Assembly: GCA_947632605.1 (NCBI GenBank)
Contig: CANRPX010000011.1
Span: 1 to 46,855, forward strand
DNA: 46,855 nt
Direction: 5' to 3'
Source: an uncultured Clostridia bacterium
GTDB taxonomy: Bacteria > Bacillota > Clostridia > TANB77 > CAG-508
The notes below the pieces were generated by a model. The model saw nothing but the letters and a program-made list of their open reading frames with translations. It made no database searches and was not told the DNA's origin. Made by a program: the position numbers and the translations under genes. Shown here one piece after another: positions 16,539 through 25,422 of this stretch; positions within the stretch are counted from its first letter, which is position 1; the number at the start of each line of letters is the position of its first letter.

Positions 16539-17606
16539 ATGGAAAGAAACACATTACTTATTGCAGATGATGTAATGATTAATAGAGAGTTATTAAAAGA
16601 TATTTTTGACAATGAATATAAATTATTAGAAGCAACAAATGGAGAAGAAACAATAAAATTACTAGATGAACATAAAGATGAAATAGCTTTATTATTTTTA
16701 GATTTAGTAATGCCTATAAAAACTGGATTAGATGTAATGATGCACATGTCTTTAAATGACATGATGAATACTATTCCAGTAATAATGATTACAGGTGAGG
16801 CAACAACTGAAACTGATGTTAGAGCCTATGAATTAGGCGCATCAGATATTATTTATAAACCTTTTGAACCTGCTGTTGTAAAACGTAGAACAGAAAATAT
16901 AATTGAACTATTTAAAAAAAGAATGTCAATTGAAAAAGAATTAGAGGAAAGAACACAAGAGCTTTTTGAAAGTAAGAAAAAACTAGAACAAAGTAATGAT
17001 TTCTTAATTAATGCTTTAAGTTCTGTAGTTGAATTTAGAAGTTTGGAATCTGGAGAGCATATTCAAAGAGTAAAAAAACTTACTAAAATAATGTTAAAAT
17101 ATTGGAAAGCATTATATCCAGAAGACAAATTTACAGACGAGCAAATAGAGTTAATGGTTAATGCTTCAGCTCTTCATGATATAGGAAAGATTGCAATACC
17201 AGATAATATTTTAATGAAACCAGGAAAACTTACAGATGAAGAATATGAAGAGATGAAAAAACACACTATATATGGATGTCAGATGCTAGAAAACTTTAAG
17301 CAAGAAGAAAATGAATTCTATAAATACTGTTATGAAATTTGTAGATATCATCATGAAAGATATGATGGTAGAGGATATCCAGATGGATTAAAAGGTGATG
17401 AAATACCTATTTGGGCACAAGTAGTATCAATAGTTGATGTTTATGATGCACTTGTTAGCAAAAGAGTTTATAAAGATTCTTTTTCAATTGAAGATGCTAT
17501 TAATATGATTTATGAAGGCAAATGTGGAGTGTTTTCTCCTAAATTATTGAATTGCTTTGAAGCAGCAAAAGATGAAATAATTTCACATACCGAAAGAGAA
17601 AATTAA
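16539..17606 (+). CDS. Response regulator with HD-GYP domain, probable cyclic-di-GMP phosphodiesterase
   Basis: A 355-residue RpfG-type protein. The receiver domain (about 1-120) has Asp55 as phosphoacceptor (LLFLDLVMP). A short coiled coil (about 130-155) leads to the HD-GYP domain. Its metal motif His213-Asp214 is in ALHDIGK, followed by the HTIYGCQML and YHHERYDGRGYP motifs (GYP at 279-281). It is expected to hydrolyse cyclic di-GMP when phosphorylated. The neighbouring Hpt and hybrid kinase are the obvious phosphate source. No cyclic-di-GMP synthase (GGDEF) is in the window. Confidence 0.9.
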   Translation: MERNTLLIADDVMINRELLKDIFDNEYKLLEATNGEETIKLLDEHKDEIALLFLDLVMPIKTGLDVMMHMSLNDMMNTIPVIMITGEATTETDVRAYELGASDIIYKPFEPAVVKRRTENIIELFKKRMSIEKELEERTQELFESKKKLEQSNDFLINALSSVVEFRSLESGEHIQRVKKLTKIMLKYWKALYPEDKFTDEQIELMVNASALHDIGKIAIPDNILMKPGKLTDEEYEEMKKHTIYGCQMLENFKQEENEFYKYCYEICRYHHERYDGRGYPDGLKGDEIPIWAQVVSIVDVYDALVSKRVYKDSFSIEDAINMIYEGKCGVFSPKLLNCFEAAKDEIISHTEREN

Positions 17607-17630
17607 TAGATAGGTTGGAGGGATAGTATT

Positions 17631-20270
17631 TTGAATAATAAAAAAACAAACGAAAAGATAAGAGCTAATACAAAGAAAAATAAAGATGCTATTAAAAAAA
17701 TGAAAATAAATAATTTTATAACAACAATTATTACATTAATTATTATTTTCATAGTTTTATTTATATTTAGTTTAATATATAGAACAATAGCAAATAGAAT
17801 AATTTCAAACTCACTTAGTAATATGAATGAATTATCAAAACATGATGAAAAAAATATAAGATCAAGTTTGGAATATAGATTTAGAGAAATAGAAGGACTT
17901 GCAAATGTAGTAAGACTATTAAAGTATGATGATATTGATGATGTACTTGAATATTTAGACATAAAAGTTGAAACTTTAAATGGATTAGATGCAGTGCTTG
18001 TTGCAGATGATGGTACAAAACTTAATAGTTTATTTGAAGTTACTGAAGATAAAGAACTACTAGATTATGCAAATAGTCAGGAAGATAGATTTTTAACTAC
18101 AAAAAATATTGAAGATCCAGAAACAGGGGAAACAAAGAATGTTTTGCTACTAGGAATAAGAATAGAACCTTTTACAGTTGAAAATAAAAACTTTGTTTAT
18201 GCTGCTTGTTATTATGATACAAATTCATTAAGAGATGATTTAAGAATAAAAAGTTTTAATAACACAGGTTATAGTAGTGTTATAGATTTTGATGGAAATT
18301 ATATTGTTTCTGAAAAACAAGATAATAATATCTATGAAAGAGATAACTTCTTTAGTATAATAGAAAAAGCGGATATACATGGAGATTTAACTGTAGATCA
18401 AATTAGAGAAAAAATGAAAAATAATGAATCATTTAATATTGAATATTACTTTGAAAACGAAGAAAGATTAATGACATTTACACCTATGAATGGTAATATT
18501 GACTGGTACTTTGTTATGGTAGTTCCGAGAGCAGTTTTAGAAGCAAAAAGTGATAGTTTCTTTAGAATTATATTAATTTTAACTTTAGGAATTTTACTTA
18601 TAACAATAATTCTACTATTAGTAGTGCTTAGAAATAAATCACAAAAGAAATTAATAAGTGTTGAGATGAAACATCGTGATGAATTACAAGAAGCTTTAGT
18701 ATTAGCAGAACAAGCAAATATTGCTAAAACCACATTTTTAAATAATATGTCACATGACATTCGTACACCAATGAATGCAATTATTGGTTTTACAAACTTA
18801 GCTATGACTCACATGGATAACCCAGAAAGAGTTGAAGATTATTTAGAAAAAATTAATCAATCTTCTAATCATTTATTATCATTAATAAATGATGTATTAG
18901 ATATGAGTAGAATAGAATCTGGAAAAGTAAGTATTGAAGAAAAAGAAGAAAATATAGCTGATATTCTTCATGGAATCAGAAATATTATACAAGCAGATAT
19001 TCATGCTAAACAATTAGAATTCTTTATAAATACAGTTAATGTTGTTGATGAAGATATTTATTGTGATAAATTACGTATAAATCAAGTTCTTCTAAATCTC
19101 CTATCAAATGCATTAAAATTTACACCTCCAGGTGGAACAATTTCACTTATTATTACTGAAAAAAATGTTACTAAAAAAGGTGTTGCAACTTATGAATTTA
19201 GAGTAAAAGATACTGGTATAGGAATAGGAAAAGACTTTTTAAATATAATATTTGAACCTTTTGCAAGAGAAAGAAATTCGACAGTAAGTGGAATTCAAGG
19301 AACTGGACTTGGAATGGCAATAACAAAAAATATTGTTGACATGATGAATGGAAAAATTGAAGTTCAAAGCGAAGTTGGAAAAGGAACAGAATTTATTGTT
19401 ACATTAAATTTAAGACTACAAAAAGCAAGTAAAAAAATTGTAGAAGTAGATAGTTTAAAAGGAATAAGAGCTTTAGTTGTAGATGATGATTTAAATGCTT
19501 GTAAAAGTGTTAGTCACATGTTAAGACAAATGGGAATGAAATCTGAATGGACAATGTATGGTAAAGAAGCTGTGGCTAGAACAGAAGAAGCATTGCAAAT
19601 GGGAGAAAAATATGAAATTTATATTATAGATTGGCTAATGCCAGATATGAATGGAATTGAAACAACAAGACGAATTAGAAATTTAGTTGGAGAAGATGCA
19701 CCAATAATAATACTTTCAGCTTATGATTGGTCTGAAATAGAAAAAGAGGCAAAAGAAGCAGGAGTAACAGATTTTGTTGGAAAACCTTTATTCTTATCTG
19801 ACTTAGAACGAAGCTTAAAACGAGTTTATGGAAAAGCTAAAGATGAAGAAACATCTACAAATTTAGTGATGCAAGATGATTTTAAAGGAAAGAGAATTCT
19901 TTTAGTTGAAGATAATATGATGAATAGAGAAATTTCAACAGAGTACTTACAGGATTTTGGCTTTTTAGTAGAAAATGCTGAAAATGGAAAAGAAGCTTGT
20001 GAAATATTAGAAAAATCTAAACCAGGATATTTTGATTTAGTTCTTATGGATATTCAAATGCCAATTATGAACGGATATGATGCAACAAGAGCTATTAGAA
20101 AATTTGAAAACAAAGAAATTGCTAATATTCCAATTTTAGCAATGACAGCAAATGCTTTTGAAGAAGATAAAAAAGCAGCTCAAGATGCTGGAATGAATGG
20201 ACATCTTTCTAAACCAGTAGATATACCAGAACTTATAAAAATGCTAAAAGAAGTTCTAAAGAATAAATAA
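17631..20270 (+). CDS. Hybrid sensor histidine kinase with extracellular sensor and two receiver domains
   Basis: An 879-residue membrane kinase. It has two membrane segments (about 33-55 and 303-327) enclosing a Cache-like extracellular sensor, then HisKA with His375 (NMSHDIRTPMNAIIGF). The HATPase_c domain has GTGLGMAI, and two REC domains follow with Asp667 (IIDWLMPDMNG) and Asp807 (LMDIQMPIMNG). The start is TTG 17631, eight bases after GGAGGG; an in-frame ATG is available only further in. With the stand-alone Hpt and the REC-HD-GYP regulator it forms a His-Asp-His-Asp relay. The ligand is not predictable. Confidence 0.9.
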   Translation: MNNKKTNEKIRANTKKNKDAIKKMKINNFITTIITLIIIFIVLFIFSLIYRTIANRIISNSLSNMNELSKHDEKNIRSSLEYRFREIEGLANVVRLLKYDDIDDVLEYLDIKVETLNGLDAVLVADDGTKLNSLFEVTEDKELLDYANSQEDRFLTTKNIEDPETGETKNVLLLGIRIEPFTVENKNFVYAACYYDTNSLRDDLRIKSFNNTGYSSVIDFDGNYIVSEKQDNNIYERDNFFSIIEKADIHGDLTVDQIREKMKNNESFNIEYYFENEERLMTFTPMNGNIDWYFVMVVPRAVLEAKSDSFFRIILILTLGILLITIILLLVVLRNKSQKKLISVEMKHRDELQEALVLAEQANIAKTTFLNNMSHDIRTPMNAIIGFTNLAMTHMDNPERVEDYLEKINQSSNHLLSLINDVLDMSRIESGKVSIEEKEENIADILHGIRNIIQADIHAKQLEFFINTVNVVDEDIYCDKLRINQVLLNLLSNALKFTPPGGTISLIITEKNVTKKGVATYEFRVKDTGIGIGKDFLNIIFEPFARERNSTVSGIQGTGLGMAITKNIVDMMNGKIEVQSEVGKGTEFIVTLNLRLQKASKKIVEVDSLKGIRALVVDDDLNACKSVSHMLRQMGMKSEWTMYGKEAVARTEEALQMGEKYEIYIIDWLMPDMNGIETTRRIRNLVGEDAPIIILSAYDWSEIEKEAKEAGVTDFVGKPLFLSDLERSLKRVYGKAKDEETSTNLVMQDDFKGKRILLVEDNMMNREISTEYLQDFGFLVENAENGKEACEILEKSKPGYFDLVLMDIQMPIMNGYDATRAIRKFENKEIANIPILAMTANAFEEDKKAAQDAGMNGHLSKPVDIPELIKMLKEVLKNK

Positions 20271-20285
20271 TCTTTAAAAATGTTA

Positions 20286-20318
20286 AAATAACCTTACATA
20301 TTTGTAAGGTTATTTTTT
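20286..20318 (+). terminator. Intrinsic terminator after the phosphorelay operon
   Basis: A 13-bp stem (AAATAACCTTACA and complement) with a short loop runs into a T stretch. Confidence 0.88.
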
Positions 20319-20354
20319 ATTTATTGTGTTATAATGAGCAAAAAGGAGGTTGAA

Positions 20355-21032
20355 ATGCAAAAAATATTAATAGTAGAAGATGATGAAAAATTAAGAAATG
20401 AATTAGAAATATTTTTAACTAATAATGGATATAGTGTAGAAAGCTTAAAAACTTTTAATAACACTATTTTAGATATACTAAATAAAAGACCAGATTTAGT
20501 TTTGTTAGATATAAATCTGCCAGGTGTAGATGGTGAATTTGTCTTAAAAGAAATTAGAAAAACATCTAATATGCCAATTATAATAATAACATCTAAAAAT
20601 AATGAAATAGATGAATTGCTTTCTATAAATTATGGTGCAGATCATTACATTACAAAGCCTTTTAATATTCAAATTTTACTTGCAAAAATTGCATCTCTTT
20701 TAAGAAGAAGTACTTTAACATTACAAGAAGAAATTAAAGGAAAAGATTTTGTTTTAAATATATCTAGAAGCGTAATAGAAAAAGATGGAAAAGAAATAGA
20801 ACTTACAAAAAATGAATTTAAAATTTTAAAATATTTGTTAGAAAGACAAAACAAAATTGTTTCAAGAGAAGAAATAATGGATTATTTATGGGATAGTGAG
20901 AGTTTTGTTGATGACAATACTCTAACAGTAAATATTACAAGACTTAGAAATAAATTAGAAGAAATGAATTTAAAAGAAATATTAGAAACTAAAAGGGGAC
21001 AAGGTTATATTTTAATTCAAAAAAAATTATAA
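20355..21032 (+). CDS. OmpR-family response regulator of a BceRS/YxdJK-type system
   Basis: A receiver domain with phosphoacceptor Asp52 (LVLLDINLPG) and the ITKPF lysine is joined to an OmpR-type winged helix (LTKNEFKILKYLLE, then VDDNTLTVNITRLRNKL). It probably activates the downstream ABC transporter genes in response to cell-envelope-active peptides. ATG 20355 is preferred to ATG 20334 because AAAAGGAGG lies between the two and would serve only the second. A sensor kinase follows after 11 bases. Confidence 0.9.
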   Translation: MQKILIVEDDEKLRNELEIFLTNNGYSVESLKTFNNTILDILNKRPDLVLLDINLPGVDGEFVLKEIRKTSNMPIIIITSKNNEIDELLSINYGADHYITKPFNIQILLAKIASLLRRSTLTLQEEIKGKDFVLNISRSVIEKDGKEIELTKNEFKILKYLLERQNKIVSREEIMDYLWDSESFVDDNTLTVNITRLRNKLEEMNLKEILETKRGQGYILIQKKL

Positions 21033-21043
21033 AAGGAGATTTT

Positions 21044-22063
21044 ATGAGTTTTAAAGAGTTTTTAAAAAATAAATTTATTGAAATAAGTTTATTAATATTT
21101 GGTTTAATTACAATAGAAATATTTTTAATGATATATCCAATTGGAAAGTTTTTAAAAATTTATATACCAATATGTATTTTAAGTTTTTATTTTATATCAA
21201 TTATTATTGAATATGTAAATAAAAATAGATATTATAAAAAGCTATTTAAATTACTTTATGAATTAGATGATAAATATTTAATCAATGAAATTATTGAAAA
21301 ACCAAATTTCATTGAAGGAAGAGTAATGAATGAAATTTTAGAAGAAGTAAACAAATCAATGATTGAAAATGTTAATAAATATAAATATTCTCTAGAAGAT
21401 TATAAAGAATATATTGAAATGTGGATTCATGAAATAAAACTTCCAATAGCAACTAGCAAAATGATAATTGAAAACAATAAAAACGAAGTAACAAAAAGCA
21501 TAGATGAAGAAATAGATAAAATAGAAAACTATGTAGAGCAAGCACTTTTCTATGCAAGAAGTAATGCTGTTGAAAAAGATTACTACATAAGAAAAACTTC
21601 TTTTAGTGAAATTGTAAATGAAGTAATTTTAAAAAACAAATCTTTTATGCTAGAGGATAAAGTTTCAGTTAATTTACATGATTTAAGTTTAAATGTAAAT
21701 ACAGATAGCAAATGGATTGTTTTTATTTTAAATCAAATTATTCAAAATAGTATTAAATATAAAAAGCCAAATGAAAATTTAGAAATTGAAATATATGCAA
21801 ATCAAGGAAAAGAAAACATAGCTTTATATTTAAAAGATAATGGAATGGGAATAAAGCAAGGAGAAGTACCAAGAGTTTTTGAAAAAGGATTTACTGGAAC
21901 AAATGGTAGAAATATAAATAAAAAATCAACAGGAATAGGGCTTTTTCTTTGTAAAAAATTATGTGACAAGTTAGGAATTTTAATAAGTATATCTTCAGAA
22001 GAAAAAATTGGAACAGAAACAAAACTAGTATTTCCAAATAGTAGTTATATAGATATGAAATAA
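21044..22063 (+). CDS. BceS/YxdK-type intramembrane-sensing histidine kinase
   Basis: A 339-residue kinase with two membrane helices (about 13-32 and 37-57), almost no extracellular loop, and a phosphoacceptor His129 in WIHEIKLPIATSKM, the form typical of BceS-like kinases. The ATPase domain has NQIIQNSIKYK, DNGMGI and GIGLFLCKKL. Kinases of this type do not sense peptides directly; they read the state of their partner ABC transporter. That transporter is encoded immediately downstream and needs two frameshifts to be made. Confidence 0.9.
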   Translation: MSFKEFLKNKFIEISLLIFGLITIEIFLMIYPIGKFLKIYIPICILSFYFISIIIEYVNKNRYYKKLFKLLYELDDKYLINEIIEKPNFIEGRVMNEILEEVNKSMIENVNKYKYSLEDYKEYIEMWIHEIKLPIATSKMIIENNKNEVTKSIDEEIDKIENYVEQALFYARSNAVEKDYYIRKTSFSEIVNEVILKNKSFMLEDKVSVNLHDLSLNVNTDSKWIVFILNQIIQNSIKYKKPNENLEIEIYANQGKENIALYLKDNGMGIKQGEVPRVFEKGFTGTNGRNINKKSTGIGLFLCKKLCDKLGILISISSEEKIGTETKLVFPNSSYIDMK

Positions 22064-22068
22064 GTAAC

Positions 22069-22084
22069 CTTACAAAAAAGTAAG
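22069..22084 (+). promoter_or_regulatory. Candidate response-regulator operator upstream of the ABC genes
   Basis: A perfect inverted repeat CTTAC-N6-GTAAG ends 20 bases before a -35 element, and a further GTGTAAG half-site follows. BceR-like regulators bind AT-rich inverted repeats placed just upstream of the -35 of their transporter promoter. Confidence 0.5.
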
Positions 22085-22104
22085 AAAAGTGTAAGTAAAA
22101 TCGA

Positions 22105-22133
22105 TTGTAGCTTTTTAAAAGAATTTTTATAAT
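22105..22133 (+). promoter_or_regulatory. Promoter of the ABC transporter operon
   Basis: TTGTAG at 22105-22110 and TATAAT at 22128-22133 with a 17-base spacer. The start codon is about 44 bases downstream. Confidence 0.65.
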
Positions 22134-22176
22134 AAATTTAGTTTTAAAATTTATTATATTGAAGGAAGGTTTTTAA

Positions 22177-22945
22177 ATGGAAAAAATTTTAGAAGTTAAA
22201 AACATCGAAAAATATTATGGAAATAAATCTAATTTAACAAAAGCAATAGATAATATTAGTTTTGATGTAAATTCAGGAGAATTTGTTGGAATAATGGGAG
22301 CATCTGGCTCTGGCAAAACAACACTTTTAAATTGTATAGCTACAATAGATAAAGTAACAAGTGGACATATTTTTGTAGGAAATAAAGATATCACAAAATT
22401 AAGAGGAAATTCTTTAAATAAATTTAGAAGGGAAGAACTTCGGATTTATCTTTCAAGATTTCAATTTGTTAAATACTTTAACTTGTTATGAAAATATAGC
22501 TTTAGCATTAACAATACAAAGAGTAAATCCAAAAGAAATAGAAAGAAGAGTGTTATTAATTGCAGATAAGTTAGAAATTAGAGATATTTTAAATAAATAT
22601 CCTTATCAAGTTTCAGGTGGTCAAAAGCAAAGGGTAGCATCTTGTAGAGCAATTATAACAAATCCAAAAATGGTTTTAGCAGATGAACCAACAGGAGCTT
22701 TAGATTCAAAATCAGCAAGACAACTATTAGAAAATTTTGAATTTTTAAATAAAGCTTTAAATGCAACTATATTAATGGTTACACATGATGCTTTTACAGC
22801 TTCTTATGCACATAGAATTTTATTTATTAAAGATGGAAAGATTTTTAATGAATTAATAAAAGGAAATGATACAAGAAAACAATTTTTTGAAAAAATAATT
22901 GATGTTCAAACACTTCTTGGAGGTGATTTAAATGCTTGTTTTTAA
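22177..22945 (+). CDS. BceA/YxdL-type ABC transporter ATPase, requires a +1 frameshift at 22441
   Basis: This is the ATP-binding subunit of a peptide-antibiotic resistance and sensing transporter. Walker A is GASGSGKTT, the signature motif is VSGGQKQRVA and Walker B is MVLADEPTGALDS. Frame 0 stops at TGA 22489-22491 after 104 residues. Skipping C22441 restores the Q-loop region Glu-Leu-Gly-Phe-Ile-Phe-Gln-Asp-Phe-Asn and gives 255 residues, the normal family length. The break falls immediately before the Q-loop, so the unshifted product cannot be functional. All other motifs are intact, which argues against decay. AGGAAGG precedes the ATG. The gene overlaps the permease start by 14 bases. Confidence 0.92.
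22438..22444 (+). other. +1 frameshift site CTT-CGG-A in the ABC ATPase gene
   Basis: Codon 88 is CTT (Leu) and codon 89 is CGG. Reading GGA after skipping C22441 restores the family sequence. A purine-rich AGAAGGGAAG lies just upstream and could act as a Shine-Dalgarno-like stimulator, but the two other sites lack it. Confidence 0.85.
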
Positions 22946-25035
22946 ATTATCTCTTAAAAACATGAAAAAAAGTATAAAAGACTATGCTATATATTTTTTA
23001 ACATTAGTTTTAGGTGTAGCAATTTTTTATATGTTTAATTCTTTAGATAGTCAAGAAGCAATGCTTGAAGTGTCTAAAAGTACACATGAACTAATAAAAT
23101 TAATGATATCAATGCTTGGAATAGTATCAGTTTTTGTAGCAGTAATACTAGGATTACTTATTGTATATGCAAACAATTTTTTAATAAATCGAAGAAAAAA
23201 AGAATTTGGAATATATATGACTCTTCGGAATGGGGAAAGGGCAAATATCTAAAATAATACTACTTGAAACAATATTTGTAGGAATAATATCTCTTATGGT
23301 TGGACTTGTAATAGGTATTTTTGCCTCACAATTTATGTCTATAATAATTGCAAAATTATTTGAAGCAGATATGACTAAATTTAAATTTGTTTTTTCAAAA
23401 GATAGTACAATAAAAACATGTATTTATTTTGCTGTAATGTATATTGCTGTAATGTTCTTTAACACAATAACTATTTCTAGATATAAATTAATTAATTTAT
23501 TAAATGCAAATAAGAAAAATGAAACTGTAAAATTTAGAAATCCTATTTTAGCAATTTTAGTCTTCATAGTAGGAGTAGTAGTTTTAGGATATGCTTATTA
23601 TATAGTAACTGTAAAAGTAAATACTTTAAGAGTTTCCTCATCTCTTTTAAAGCCAATTTTAATGGGAATATTTGGAACAGTTGCAATATTTTGGTCATTA
23701 TCTGGCTTTGTTTTAACAACTATTCAAAAAATTAAAAAAGTATATTTAAAAGATACAAATATGTTTGTATTAAGACAAATAAATAATAAAATAAATACAA
23801 CAGTAATTAGTATGAGTGTAATTTGCTTGATGTTATTTATGACAATTACAATTTTATCATCAAGTTTAGCTTTAAGAAATTCTATGCAAAAAGATTTGAT
23901 TGAAATGACACCAATGGATATTAACTTAGAGAAAATGGCAAACATTCCTGAAGTTTATAGAAATGCTTATGGCGGAAAAGTAGAATCTACTGAAGCACAA
24001 AGAGAAGATTCAAAATTACCAATATCTGAAACTTTAAAAAATAATGGACTTGATATGAACGTTTTAAAAGATATTGTAGAAATTCCAATTTATGCTACAA
24101 ATGATTTAACCATAGAAACTTTTTTAGGAGATCAGTTTGAAGAAATTGATAAAGAATTTCCTTATCTTATTTATTCATCAGCTGAAAAAATTATAAAAAT
24201 TTCTGATTATAACAAAATAGCAGAAGCTTATGGAATAGAAAAATATGAGTTAAATGATGATGAATATATTATGGTATGTGAATTTGAAAATCAAGTAGAT
24301 ATAAGAAACAGAGCATTAGCAGATGGAAAAAACTTTTTACAAATAGCAGGAAAAACTTATAAATCTAAATATAATGAATGTAAAAAAGGATTTTATGAGA
24401 TGTCTACTTCTCATACAAATATAGGATTTTTATTAGTTCCAGATAATTGCAATTTAACAGAAGATATGAAAGAAACATATTTTTTAACTGCAAATTACAA
24501 TGCAGAAACTGATGAAGAAAAAGAGAAAATAGAAGAAATATTTGTAGGAAATAGTGGAGCTTCAAGTTTAATAACATCACTAGATAAGAATGGAATAAAC
24601 TTAGATGGAATGACTAAAATTTCACTTGTTGAGGCAAGTTTAGGATTAGTAACAATAATAATATTTATTGCAATTTATTTAGGTGCTATATTCTTAATAG
24701 CAAGTAGTGTCATTTTAGCATTAAAACAACTAACAGAAAGCTCTGATAATAAACAAAGATATACTATTTTAAGAAAAATAGGTTGTGATGAAAAAATGAT
24801 AAATAAATCTTTATTTATTCAAATAGGAATATTTTTCATGTTACCACTTGCTTTAGCTATAATTCATTCTATTTTCGGAATACAATTTGCATTAAATCTT
24901 TTATCTGGAATCGCAAAATCTAAAGAATTGTTACCATCAATTATAGCAACAGCAATTATAATTACAGTTATATATGGTGCGTATTTTATGGCTTCATATT
25001 TTGGAAGCAAAAATATTATAAGAGAAGAAGATTAG
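22932..25035 (+). CDS. BceB/YxdM-type ABC transporter permease, requires a +1 frameshift at 23226
   Basis: An FtsX-type permease with about ten membrane helices and a large extracellular domain between helices 7 and 8 (roughly residues 320-530), as in BceB. Frame 0 stops at TAA 23250-23252 after 106 residues. Skipping C23226 restores Met-Thr-Leu-Gly-Met-Gly-Lys-Gly-Gln, corresponding to the family's TLGM(T/S)K motif, and yields 700 residues. No other defect is visible. The start is coupled to the end of the ATPase gene by a 14-base overlap and is preceded by GGAGG. Confidence 0.92.
23223..23229 (+). other. +1 frameshift site CTT-CGG-A in the ABC permease gene
   Basis: Codon 98 is CTT (Leu) and codon 99 is CGG. 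GGA in the +1 frame restores the conserved Leu-Gly. The in-frame alternative ends nine codons later, counting CGG and the stop. Confidence 0.85.
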
Positions 25036-25046
25036 GAGAAAAATTT

Positions 25047-25391
25047 ATGGAAGAAATAAAAGAAAAGTTATCATTTGCAATAGTAGTAATATTAGGAATT
25101 GGAATTATGTGCATAGCTTATTATATTTTATGTGTTAAAAGTTATGTTTATTATACTCAGATAGATAATAATCAAATTAAAAGTATTGCCTCTTCTGATG
25201 AAATGAAATTTGAATATACTTTAATTTGTTATAATAGAAATGGAAAAGAAAAAGAAATACAATTTAAAACAAGTAGAGAACTGAGAGAAGACGCTTTTTT
25301 AGAATTAGAAGTATTTAATCTATTTGGTGTACATTCTTGGAAAGAAGTAAGCTTTGAAGAACTTCCCCAAAAAGTTCAAGAAAAATATTAA
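25047..25391 (+). CDS. YxeA-family (DUF1093) exported or membrane-anchored protein
   Basis: A 114-residue protein with one N-terminal membrane helix (about 9-32) and an extracellular domain with the YxeA pattern: a Tyr-Tyr-x-x-Ile start, an ICYNRNGKEKEI-type strand, a LREDAFLELEV stretch and the closing HSWKEVSFEELP. In Bacillus subtilis yxeA lies directly after yxdJKLM, the system responding to the peptide LL-37, and the gene order here is the same. The function of YxeA is not established. AGGAG precedes the ATG, 11 bases after the permease stop. Confidence 0.8.
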   Translation: MEEIKEKLSFAIVVILGIGIMCIAYYILCVKSYVYYTQIDNNQIKSIASSDEMKFEYTLICYNRNGKEKEIQFKTSRELREDAFLELEVFNLFGVHSWKEVSFEELPQKVQEKY

Positions 25392-25422
25392 GCAAGGTGT
25401 TTTTAATACCTTGCTTTTTTTT
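25390..25422 (+). terminator. Intrinsic terminator after the YxeA-like gene
   Basis: A 9-bp stem (AAGCAAGGT and complement) with a nine-base loop is followed by eight or more T. It overlaps the last bases of the convergent glycosidase gene. Confidence 0.88.

Noticed and set aside
17603..17962. Minus-strand 119-codon open frame at the start of the hybrid kinase
   Set aside because: It is a Phe/Ile-rich shadow of the AT-rich kinase N-terminus, without a binding site.
1407..23229. The three extra C bases as simple sequencing errors
   Set aside because: Three errors with the same base, phase and context are unlikely. Many unbroken Leu-Gly pairs encoded CTN-GGA occur elsewhere in the window without an extra C. 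Raw reads are still needed to exclude it fully.
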